From Selenomonas sp963544755 (GTDB lineage: Bacteria > Bacillota > Negativicutes > Selenomonadales > Selenomonadaceae), in assembly GCA_963544755.1 (NCBI GenBank), contig CAUUGH010000037.1, positions 1-15,845 on the forward strand: DNA of 15,845 nt, in the 5' to 3' direction. This document shows, one piece after another, positions 1 through 7,040 of this stretch. Each line of letters opens with the position of its first letter. Positions within the stretch are counted from its first letter, which is position 1. The position numbers and the translations under genes were made by a program. The notes beneath the pieces are model-generated. The model made no database searches and was not told the origin of the DNA. It saw only the letters and a program-made list of their open reading frames with translations.

Positions 1-25
1 TCTAATCTAATCTAATCTAATCTAA
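1..25. repeat. TCTAA pentanucleotide tandem repeat (at least 5 units)
   Basis: Five perfect consecutive TCTAA units fill positions 1-25, followed by a degenerate sixth unit (TCTTG, 26-30) that supplies the first bases of a -35 hexamer. The array runs off the left window edge, so the true copy number is unknown. Short tandem arrays next to surface-protein promoters change length by slipped-strand mispairing in known phase-variable systems such as Neisseria nadA and Moraxella uspA2. That this one does so is inference. Confidence 0.85.
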
Positions 26-27
26 TC

Positions 28-57
28 TTGACAAAACATTTGCATATGAATTATTAT
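28..57 (+). promoter_or_regulatory. Sigma70-type promoter of the autotransporter pair
   Basis: A perfect TTGACA -35 box lies at 28-33 and a TATTAT -10 box at 52-57, with an 18-bp spacer. The predicted transcript would begin near 64 and carry about 55 nt of 5' leader. The -35 box directly abuts the TCTAA array. A change in repeat number would therefore leave the core spacer intact but would move any upstream UP element or regulator site by 5 bp, half a helical turn, per unit. Confidence 0.65.
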
Positions 58-118
58 TTTTTATGAAAGCATAATATAATGTTATCTGTATTATTTAACT
101 ACTTAAGGAGAAGCGATT

Positions 119-2353
119 ATGGCATATCAAAAGAGGTTCGGTAAGAAAAATAAAAAAATGGTTATTTTTTCCGTGCTGACAGGGTGCATCTTGGCAAGTA
201 CGACGGTATGTGCAGCGAAAACCATCGAAAAAAATACGAATGGAAAGGCTACAGGGTATCGGCTGGTACATGATGCCAAAGAAGAATGGAACGAAGATGT
301 CACGGTCAATGTATCAGGCAATGGGCGCGGCAGTTGGTACAATAACGTGGTCGGCTTTTATCTCTTGGAGGGCGGTCAGCTCACGATCAACGGCAACTTA
401 AAAATGGTCGTAAAAAATAAAGAACCTGCTACGCGTGGCAAAAGTTATGGCACGGATGTGGCGCACTACTACATGAGCGGCATCTATGCAGGCTTTGGTC
501 AGGAATATGAGGGTGAAAAGCACGGCGATTCAAAGTGTACGATCAATGGCAATGTGGATATGGACATTGTAGGCGTAGCGCTGCAAGCTAATAAAGACGG
601 CTATATTACCGTTCGCGGCGGCAAGATTGTCACGCATCCGCTTAATACGTCCGATACCTACGCGATGCTTGCCGAAGAAGGCTCGGTGTTTATGAATACT
701 GGTGCTGACGGTAAGACCCCCGGTACAGAAGATGTGGATGTCTATGGTAATCTTGGGGTGCTTAATAAAAATTATGGCATCGATCCAAATCCCGGTAAAC
801 ACGGCTCTTTTGTTTCCATCGGTCTTACCACGGCGAAGTCTAAGCTTACCGGCGGCATCTTAAATGAGTTTGCTGAAAACGGAACCAATCCGCATCAATC
901 CGGTGTCGATATGTACCTAAAGAACGGCGCTGTCTGGAATAATCAATGGCTCGGCAAAGAGCGCGCGGCTGCGCGTCGCCCGGATAAAACGACATATCTA
1001 TATACGGGAAGTAAGGTAAGAAACCTTGTTGGCGGTGCGACAAAAGCAGAAAGCGGCCACATTTACCAAAAAGATAAGCGCCCCATCACTGTAGAAAATT
1101 ACAGCGGCTATGAAAATGTGCATTATGAGCGCACGGCTGACGGCAGCCTTGCAGGCGGCGACTTCGTAGTAAAGAGCGCTGCAAAAGACTCTGAGGTCAC
1201 GCTTTCGGCTAAAAATACGGCGATGGAAAAAGGGCTGACAGAAAAGGCATATAAAGAGGATGTAGAAAAGACACTACATGAACTTGCCGATAAACTTCGC
1301 TACGAAGGATATGCTAAGGGTGAGCGCAATTTAAGAGCTGTCGCCTCGATGGAGGGCGGTCTTGTCACGCCGGCAGCGAAGATGACCCTTGAGTATCAGG
1401 CGGCAGACGGTAAAGCAAAAGCATCGGCAGCCGTTTTTGAAAAAGAAACGCCGCTAGTGGGCGGCACGCAAAATGCGCTGTCAGCTGCCGGCGTTTTTTG
1501 GGCGAACAACAATAACGATCTTAGAAGACGCATGGGCGATCTGCGTCTTAGTATGGCAGAAAATGGCGTGTGGGTGAAATATCTAGGCGGCAAAAACAGC
1601 TTTTCTGATGAAGATCTTGATTTTAGTCAGACCTATCATATTACGCAGGTTGGCTATGATCGCAAGGCGAAGGATTGGATGCTGGGCGTAGCTTTTGAAT
1701 ACGCAACGTCAAACGTATCTTATATAAACGGCTCCGGCAAGGGGCGTTTAAGTGGCATTGCACTTTATGGCAGTATGCAGAAAAAAGATGGGCAATACCT
1801 AGACATCATAGGCAAAGGCTCGCATATAAATAATGATTACAGCGTCGATACCGGCAGAGGCTATAGCATGGATGGCGACTATGGAACATATGGTTTTTCG
1901 CTAAGTGCAGAATATGGGAAAAAGATTCTGCAAAAGAATGGGTTTTACCTAGAGCCTAGTGTCGAGTTGACCTTAGGTCATTTTGGCGGCGCAGACTACT
2001 ATGCATCGACTAGTATGGCAGGAAAGACCGTACACGTTCGTCAAGATGCCTTTAATAGTGCCGTCGGCAGGATCGGCATCGGCGCCGGCTGCGACAGCGA
2101 AAAAGGCAATGCCTTTTTGAAGCTTTCGCTTTCGCATGAGTTTAGCGGTACATGGAAGAATACTTTCATCACATCAGGTGAATCGGCAAGAATTGCAGAT
2201 GTAAGCTTGCAAGACACTTGGATAGATTTAGAGATCGGTGGCAGTCATAAATTAAATGACATCTCATATATCTATGGTGCCTACACGAAAAATTTTGGTG
2301 CGAAGCTAAGTAATAATTGGCGTACAGACATAGGCGTGCGCTTTGTATTTTAA
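119..2353 (+). CDS. Autotransporter (type Va), first of a tandem pair
   Basis: Likely a surface-exposed protein that exports its passenger through a C-terminal beta-barrel. Residues 1 to about 33 form a Sec signal peptide with a Lys/Arg-rich start, a hydrophobic core and a Cys-Ala-Ala end. The passenger (about 34-460) has short beta-strand repeats built around an Ile-Asn-Gly-Asn core, as expected of a beta-helix. Asn463-466 and the following LRRRMGDLRL segment match the conserved linker before an autotransporter barrel (PF03797), followed by WVKYLGG. The barrel occupies about 480-744 and ends in Val-Phe, the usual outer-membrane C-terminal signature. The start is set by AAGGAG at 105-110, 8 nt before ATG. 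The gene is followed after 20 bp by a paralogue, so the two are probably cotranscribed. The passenger carries no recognisable protease or lipase motif, so adhesin is only a guess. Family confidence is high; ligand is unknown. Confidence 0.93.
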   Translation: MAYQKRFGKKNKKMVIFSVLTGCILASTTVCAAKTIEKNTNGKATGYRLVHDAKEEWNEDVTVNVSGNGRGSWYNNVVGFYLLEGGQLTINGNLKMVVKNKEPATRGKSYGTDVAHYYMSGIYAGFGQEYEGEKHGDSKCTINGNVDMDIVGVALQANKDGYITVRGGKIVTHPLNTSDTYAMLAEEGSVFMNTGADGKTPGTEDVDVYGNLGVLNKNYGIDPNPGKHGSFVSIGLTTAKSKLTGGILNEFAENGTNPHQSGVDMYLKNGAVWNNQWLGKERAAARRPDKTTYLYTGSKVRNLVGGATKAESGHIYQKDKRPITVENYSGYENVHYERTADGSLAGGDFVVKSAAKDSEVTLSAKNTAMEKGLTEKAYKEDVEKTLHELADKLRYEGYAKGERNLRAVASMEGGLVTPAAKMTLEYQAADGKAKASAAVFEKETPLVGGTQNALSAAGVFWANNNNDLRRRMGDLRLSMAENGVWVKYLGGKNSFSDEDLDFSQTYHITQVGYDRKAKDWMLGVAFEYATSNVSYINGSGKGRLSGIALYGSMQKKDGQYLDIIGKGSHINNDYSVDTGRGYSMDGDYGTYGFSLSAEYGKKILQKNGFYLEPSVELTLGHFGGADYYASTSMAGKTVHVRQDAFNSAVGRIGIGAGCDSEKGNAFLKLSLSHEFSGTWKNTFITSGESARIADVSLQDTWIDLEIGGSHKLNDISYIYGAYTKNFGAKLSNNWRTDIGVRFVF

Positions 2354-2373
2354 GATGACACAGGAGGAAGAAT

Positions 2374-5007
2374 ATGAAAATTTTTTCTAAAAAATGGCAT
2401 AAGAGAAACTACAGCCTTTTGACGATGGGCGTTTTACTTAGTATGGGTATCAGCTCGTCTGCCTTAGCCGCAGACGAGCAGACAGGTACGACATTTAATA
2501 GCGGTCGCATTGATGGCAAGTTTACCTTTAGTGGTGATTTTAAGAAATACAAAGTTTGGGATAACAGTAGAAAAACGTATATCTTTACAAAAGACAGCAT
2601 CTTAAACGTAAAGTCAATAACGGGTGAAGCAAAAGACATCACGATCAATTCACCAAAGGCGGTGCTTACGCTAAACTCTAAGGACGAGTACGGCGTGCAA
2701 AGCTATTGCGGACGCCACTACAAGGGAGGATCTTACAAAAAGGTTCAAAATGTCAATATCACGGTAAAAAAGCTCGTGCTTAATGTAGATACAACCAACA
2801 AGAAGTACGGTCTGGAAACTTTCGGCATAGTCTGTGCGTCTAATCAGAATAAGAATGCGACAGTCACAGTAAATGGCGATGTCGATATAAACGTAAAGAG
2901 CAAATACTATAAAGCACCCGATGGCGACGGTGATGTAGATCCGACATTTACCAACGGCATAGCTACCACGCATCACGGCAATGTCTTGATCAATGGCAAT
3001 GCCAAAATACGTGTGCGTGTACCTGAGCAAGCCGCAGAATCGAAGCATCGTCCGCCTGCATTTTTGCGTCACTACTATGTAAACGGCATTTTTGCGGGTC
3101 TAAATTATGATACCAATAAAATGGGCAGCCGCGTCAGTGTCAATGGGGATGTTGATATTGATGTCGATGGTACCGGCGTTCATGCCGGTGGTCGCTCGAT
3201 CATCACGATCAAAGGCGGCGGTGTGATACGCACGCAAAAAGATCCCAATTTGCCGCATTTTTCCTTAAATGCCGAAGAAGGCATTATTCACATGAATGTT
3301 AAACTCGATAAAGATGGCAATGTCATAGGTGCAGGAGATAAAAAGACGCAGATCTATGGAAATATCGGTCTTATTATGCGTGAAGAAGATACAGGAAAGA
3401 TTACGGGAACTTCACCGACGACGATTAACTTAGGGCTAACAACGAAGGATTCTTTTTTCCATGGCATCGTGTTAGACGATTTTAAAGAGCATGGCAAAAA
3501 TGAGCCGGCAAAAAAAGAGATTCGTGAAAAGACGGGTCTTAATATGTATTTGCAAAACGGTGCAACATGGAAAAATGAGGTCTACGGCGCGATGGTTCCG
3601 GCAGGTAAGTGGCGCGGCGTGACGCACGCTTTTACGGGCAGCAAGCTGCGTTCGCTCATGGGCGGTGCGACAGCAAAGACGGCAGGAAACATTTTCCAAG
3701 AAGATGAGCGCCCCATTTCGGTAGAAAATTACAGCGGCTATACAAATGTATTTTATAAGCATGACGAAGCTGATCCGACTAAGATCAAAGGCGGCGACTT
3801 CATCATCAAAAAAGCAAAAGCAGGTAGCGGCATCACTTTAAGTACCGATAACAAAGGGCTTGATACAAACTCCGGTGCGCCGGAGGATAAAAACAAGGTC
3901 AATGCCGTGCTGCGCGCTTTGGCACAAAAGCTATATTACACCGCCGCTAAAAATGGTGAAACAAACCTCAAAGGCACGGTGGAGATCCGAGAAGGTCTGA
4001 CGACACCGAGTGCGACGCTGCGAACGGAAAGCCTCACCTACAATAAAGATGGTAAAGGGCAATATGACTACAAAGAATTGCCGCCGGCTGTCACTTATGG
4101 TCCTGGAGAAACCGTGATCATGAAAGAGACGAAAACGGCATTGACGGCAAGCGTTCTGGCGTGGCGCAACAACAACAACGACTTAGATCGCCGCTTGGGC
4201 GAGTTGCGTCTTAAGAATACAGAGCGCGGCGCGTGGGTCAAATATTTAGGCGGCAAGACGTTCATGAATGACCAGGGCGTAGACATGGATCAGAATTATA
4301 ATATCGTGCAAGTGGGTTTTGATCGTGATCTTGCTGATTGGACGGTCGGCGCACTTATTGACTATGGCAAGATAAAAACCAGCAGTATAGGATCAAGCGC
4401 CGATGATCGTTTGGCAGGTTTGGCGTTTTATGGCACCAGGCGACAAGAAGACGGCTCTTATTTGGATCTCATAGTGCGTGCTAATCGCGTTAGCGGTGAT
4501 TTTACCGTAAGTAACGGCACTATTGAACTGTACGGCGATCATAAAAATCTTGGATTTTCGGCGAGTGCAGAATACGGCAAGCGTTTTACAAAGCCCGGCG
4601 GCTTTTACATCGAGCCGAGCGTTGAATTGACGGTGGGGCATTTGCAAGGTGACGACAGCACGGCAAAAAATGCCGCTAGCGTCATGTATGTGCATCAAGA
4701 TGCCTTTAGCAGCACTGTTGGCAAATTAGGGCTTGGGATTGGGCAGGAAACAGAAAAAAGCAACGTATTTTTCAAACTAGGGCTTTCACACGAATTTGCA
4801 GGCGATTTTGATGTGCACTATAATGAGCCCGGCTATACACCTAAGAATACTCATGTTTCCTTGCAAGATACATGGTTGGAGCTAGAGGCCGGAGGTAGCG
4901 TTCTTTTGAGTGAAAAGGCGTATGCTTATACGAGCTACACGCGTTCTTTTAATACGGACATTCATAATAATTGGCGCATAGATGCAGGCGTGCGCTTTAG
5001 CTTCTAA
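2374..5007 (+). CDS. Autotransporter (type Va), second of a tandem pair
   Basis: A paralogue of the preceding gene with the same architecture and a longer passenger. A Sec signal peptide (residues 1-33) ends in Ala-Leu-Ala before Ala-Asp-Glu. The passenger (about 34-595) contains several beta-helix rungs with the pattern [VI]NG[DN][VA][DK]I. Asn599-602 and the LDRRLGELRL linker precede the beta-barrel (about 612-877), which ends in Ser-Phe. Both proteins share a passenger-distal block with the core VENYSGY (about residues 435-480 here), also highly similar in DNA. AGGAGG at 2362-2367 lies 6 nt before ATG, and no promoter is visible in the 20-bp gap, so expression should depend on the upstream promoter and its repeat array. 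The gene ends at the terminator at 5021-5064. The passenger's binding target cannot be read from sequence. Confidence 0.93.
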   Translation: MKIFSKKWHKRNYSLLTMGVLLSMGISSSALAADEQTGTTFNSGRIDGKFTFSGDFKKYKVWDNSRKTYIFTKDSILNVKSITGEAKDITINSPKAVLTLNSKDEYGVQSYCGRHYKGGSYKKVQNVNITVKKLVLNVDTTNKKYGLETFGIVCASNQNKNATVTVNGDVDINVKSKYYKAPDGDGDVDPTFTNGIATTHHGNVLINGNAKIRVRVPEQAAESKHRPPAFLRHYYVNGIFAGLNYDTNKMGSRVSVNGDVDIDVDGTGVHAGGRSIITIKGGGVIRTQKDPNLPHFSLNAEEGIIHMNVKLDKDGNVIGAGDKKTQIYGNIGLIMREEDTGKITGTSPTTINLGLTTKDSFFHGIVLDDFKEHGKNEPAKKEIREKTGLNMYLQNGATWKNEVYGAMVPAGKWRGVTHAFTGSKLRSLMGGATAKTAGNIFQEDERPISVENYSGYTNVFYKHDEADPTKIKGGDFIIKKAKAGSGITLSTDNKGLDTNSGAPEDKNKVNAVLRALAQKLYYTAAKNGETNLKGTVEIREGLTTPSATLRTESLTYNKDGKGQYDYKELPPAVTYGPGETVIMKETKTALTASVLAWRNNNNDLDRRLGELRLKNTERGAWVKYLGGKTFMNDQGVDMDQNYNIVQVGFDRDLADWTVGALIDYGKIKTSSIGSSADDRLAGLAFYGTRRQEDGSYLDLIVRANRVSGDFTVSNGTIELYGDHKNLGFSASAEYGKRFTKPGGFYIEPSVELTVGHLQGDDSTAKNAASVMYVHQDAFSSTVGKLGLGIGQETEKSNVFFKLGLSHEFAGDFDVHYNEPGYTPKNTHVSLQDTWLELEAGGSVLLSEKAYAYTSYTRSFNTDIHNNWRIDAGVRFSF

Positions 5008-5020
5008 AGAGTATTTACAT

Positions 5021-5064
5021 AAAAGGCTGTGATGCGTCGAATATGACGTATACACAGCCTTTTT
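5021..5064. terminator. Intrinsic terminator between convergent genes
   Basis: AAAAGGCTGTG (5021-5031) pairs perfectly with CACAGCCTTTT (5053-5063), followed by a further T. An inner helix (5032-5038 with 5045-5051, one G-T pair) extends the stem after a one-base bulge. It closes the autotransporter operon and lies 10 bp past the stop of the convergent minus-strand ATPase gene. The A-run on its left arm lets it serve that strand too, although the minus-strand T-run is only four bases. Confidence 0.85.
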
Positions 5065-5074
5065 ATTTGCAGTA

Positions 5075-5956
5075 TCATGATTTTAAGAAGTCTTTTATCT
5101 CAGCGTTGTCATGCTCGGGCAGCGATTCTAATAGCATGGCTGCGCCATCTAAAAAGTCGCCCGTAAACGATTCGATCTTGCCGGCATCAGAAAGGGCGGC
5201 AAGCTGCGGATCTATGGGAATACGCGCAAGAAGCGGCAGATAGTAGTCACGAGAGATTTCTTCGATATGACTTTCACCAAAGATCTTATGCTCTTTTTTA
5301 CAGTCCGGGCATTGAAAATATGCCATGTTTTCGACGATGCCAATAACAGGGGCATTCATCAGCGCCGCCATCTTTACCGCTTTTTCGACGATCATAGATA
5401 CAAGCTCTTGTGGCGAAGTCACGACGATGATGCCATCGACAGGCAGCGATTGCAGCACGGTCAACGGTACATCGCCTGTGCCGGGCGGCATATCAACAAA
5501 GAGATAATCCTCATTTTCCCAGACGACATCCTGCCAAAACTGCTGCACGATACCGGCGACGATAGGCCCTCGCCAGACGACGGGATCAGACTCTTCTTTT
5601 AAGAGCAGGTTGATAGACATGATGTCGATGCCGCTTGCGCTCTTTAGCGGACGAATACCGTAAAGAGCTTCATTTGCCTTTTCTACCGCGCCTTTTACGC
5701 CGAAGATCTTCGGGATCGATGGTCCTGTGATGTCGGCATCAAGTACGCCGACAAGATGTCCGCGACGCGCCATCAAAGTCGCTAAAAGCGCACTGACAAG
5801 CGATTTACCGACGCCACCCTTGCCGCTCATAATGGCGATGACACGTTTGACGTTGCTTTTTTCGTTCGCCGCTACAAGAAGGCTTTTAGGCTCTTTTTCA
5901 CCGCAGCCGCTCGCCGAAGAGCAGCTAGAGCAGCCGCTGCTGCAATTTTCACTCAT
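5075..5956 (-). CDS. mrp: Mrp/ApbC/Nbp35-family P-loop ATPase (Fe-S cluster carrier)
   Basis: A cytosolic ParA/MinD-like ATPase expected to bind and transfer [4Fe-4S] clusters to apo-proteins. The deviant Walker A GKGGVGKS is at residues 45-52, the DADITGPS switch at 73-80, and the Walker B region VDMPPGTGD at 154-162. The Cys-Pro-Asp-Cys pair (Cys216, Cys219) matches the cluster-bridging CXXC of the family. The N-terminus is unusually Cys/Ser-rich, with Cys5, Cys9, Cys12 and Cys18; the last three fit the CX2CX5C spacing of the N-terminal cluster in Nbp35. The length (293 aa) is normal for the short bacterial form without the DUF59 domain. The start is supported by AGGAGT (5965-5970) 8 nt upstream and by a TTGACA promoter. 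It is transcribed alone and converges on the autotransporters; no other Fe-S genes are nearby. Confidence 0.93.
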   Translation of the reverse strand: MSENCSSGCSSCSSASGCGEKEPKSLLVAANEKSNVKRVIAIMSGKGGVGKSLVSALLATLMARRGHLVGVLDADITGPSIPKIFGVKGAVEKANEALYGIRPLKSASGIDIMSINLLLKEESDPVVWRGPIVAGIVQQFWQDVVWENEDYLFVDMPPGTGDVPLTVLQSLPVDGIIVVTSPQELVSMIVEKAVKMAALMNAPVIGIVENMAYFQCPDCKKEHKIFGESHIEEISRDYYLPLLARIPIDPQLAALSDAGKIESFTGDFLDGAAMLLESLPEHDNAEIKDFLKS

Positions 5957-5988
5957 TATAAATCACTCCTTTATCGTTAATATTTTCT

Positions 5989-6016
5989 ATGTTACATCTT
6001 TTTGGGTAATTGTCAA
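5989..6016 (-). promoter_or_regulatory. Promoter of the Mrp-family gene
   Basis: On the minus strand a perfect TTGACA (6016-6011) is followed after 16 bp by TAACAT (5994-5989), which matches the -10 consensus at four of six positions including the key bases. It lies 33 bp upstream of the ATG, with the ribosome site in between. Confidence 0.6.
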
Positions 6017-6121
6017 GAAAGCACGGCGCAAAGTAAAGCTGACCGCTGTTACCGATTTTTGCTTTGCCTGTCTTGGTGAATTTTGCTGCGGCGATTTATG
6101 GCAAGTTTTGTATACTTTGAT

Positions 6122-6150
6122 TTGCAAATTTATATCATTTATATTATAAT
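6122..6150 (+). promoter_or_regulatory. Promoter of the DUF4198 gene
   Basis: TTGCAA (6122-6127) and a perfect TATAAT (6145-6150) are separated by 17 bp in a very AT-rich stretch. The leader to the ATG is about 60 nt and carries a small GGAC/GTCC hairpin (6162-6176). Between this promoter and the divergent ATPase promoter (6017-6121) no gene or clear signal was seen. Confidence 0.6.
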
Positions 6151-6215
6151 AAAATAATATAAGGACACGTTTCGTCCAAGATATTAAGGTATTTTGATGG
6201 GAGGATGAAGAAAGA

Positions 6216-6938
6216 ATGAAAAAGCAGCTTTTGGCAGCAGCGCTTGGCGCTTTTGTGGGGCTTGGTATGTATGCAGCGCCGACGGATGCACACGGTGTAT
6301 TTTTTGCAAACCGTCTTGATCAAAAAGCATTGGTACTTGGTGAGGGTCCTTTGGACAACGCCTATGATCCTGCCTGCGTGCAGCGCATTGATGCCTATGA
6401 TGTGAATTTTCAGCCGATCATGATAGAGCGCGTCGATGCAGGCGATCATGTGGCAATCGTGCCGACGCTCGATCTGGGCTTGACAGCTACTTTCTTCGAC
6501 TATGGCTATTTCGCAAAAACGACAGACGGCAAAGTCATTGCGACACGAGATTATTCTGATATTGAAAATCTCATGTCTGTGACATATGCACGAAAGTATA
6601 ATGTGCATTACTGGGATCCGATGCTTACGCCTGGCGGCATCTACAACGTGCCGATTCAGATCGTGCCGTCGGTAAACCCCTTGGTACTGCGCCGCGGCGA
6701 TATGCTGAATCTGCGCGTTTATAAAGACGGTAAACCATATCCACACGCCCCTGTAATTGCCGATGTCCTTGGCGATCTTACGACAGAAACGGAAACGGAT
6801 GCACGCGGCTATATTTCCGTACGCATAGCTAATAACGGGCTTAATGTTATCGGTGTCGAAGTTGCATTTCCTACAGATGATCCAAACGTGCAGGAAAAGA
6901 TCTTCAGTTCGCTTTCTTTCATCATTCCGGCAGAATAA
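6216..6938 (+). CDS. Exported DUF4198 protein (putative periplasmic metal-binding, NikM/COG5266-like)
   Basis: A 240-aa exported protein. Residues 1-25 form a Sec signal peptide with a hydrophobic core and a Thr-Asp-Ala end, so cleavage after Ala25 would leave His26 as the mature N-terminal residue (His-Gly-Val-Phe-Phe). An Ala-His start followed by beta-rich sequence, and the C-terminal half with LRRGDMLNLRVYKDGKP and the ETDARGYISVRI strand pair, fit the DUF4198 family (PF10670). Members are annotated as periplasmic parts of Co/Ni uptake systems. No metal ABC transporter genes lie beside it; it has its own promoter and terminator. GGGAGG (6199-6204) is a rather distant ribosome site, 11 nt before ATG. 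The family call is by sequence character; the metal role is inferred from the family and the candidate N-terminal His ligand, and the substrate is unknown. Confidence 0.78.
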   Translation: MKKQLLAAALGAFVGLGMYAAPTDAHGVFFANRLDQKALVLGEGPLDNAYDPACVQRIDAYDVNFQPIMIERVDAGDHVAIVPTLDLGLTATFFDYGYFAKTTDGKVIATRDYSDIENLMSVTYARKYNVHYWDPMLTPGGIYNVPIQIVPSVNPLVLRRGDMLNLRVYKDGKPYPHAPVIADVLGDLTTETETDARGYISVRIANNGLNVIGVEVAFPTDDPNVQEKIFSSLSFIIPAE

Positions 6939-6950
6939 GACGCATATAAT

Positions 6951-6987
6951 AAAAGCGGCTGCTAAAAGTTACAGCCGCTTTTTTATT
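6951..6987 (+). terminator. Intrinsic terminator after the DUF4198 gene
   Basis: AAAAGCGGCTG (6951-6961) pairs perfectly with CAGCCGCTTTT (6972-6982) around a 10-nt loop and is followed by more Ts, giving six in a row at 6979-6984. It isolates the DUF4198 gene from the DUF1254 gene downstream. Confidence 0.92.
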
Positions 6988-7040
6988 ATAATTTTAAGAA
7001 AAACAGTATAAACTATAAATACAGCAATGAGGTGAATCAA

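Noticed and set aside
1..30. A CRISPR array or telomere-like repeat
   Set aside because: Five-base units without spacers are a simple sequence repeat, not a CRISPR array.
75..80. A perfect TATAAT upstream of the first autotransporter
   Set aside because: No -35 box lies at a workable distance; the TTGACA at 28-33 is 41 bp away but fits TATTAT at 52-57 with an 18-bp spacer.
5267..5602. Plus-strand open frames opposite the Mrp-family gene
   Set aside because: They are shadows of a clear P-loop ATPase with Walker A and CXXC motifs on the other strand.
6144..6746. A 200-codon open frame on the minus strand
   Set aside because: It lies antisense to the DUF4198 gene, has odd composition (many His, Cys, Ile) and no family resemblance; the plus-strand gene has a signal peptide, promoter and terminator.
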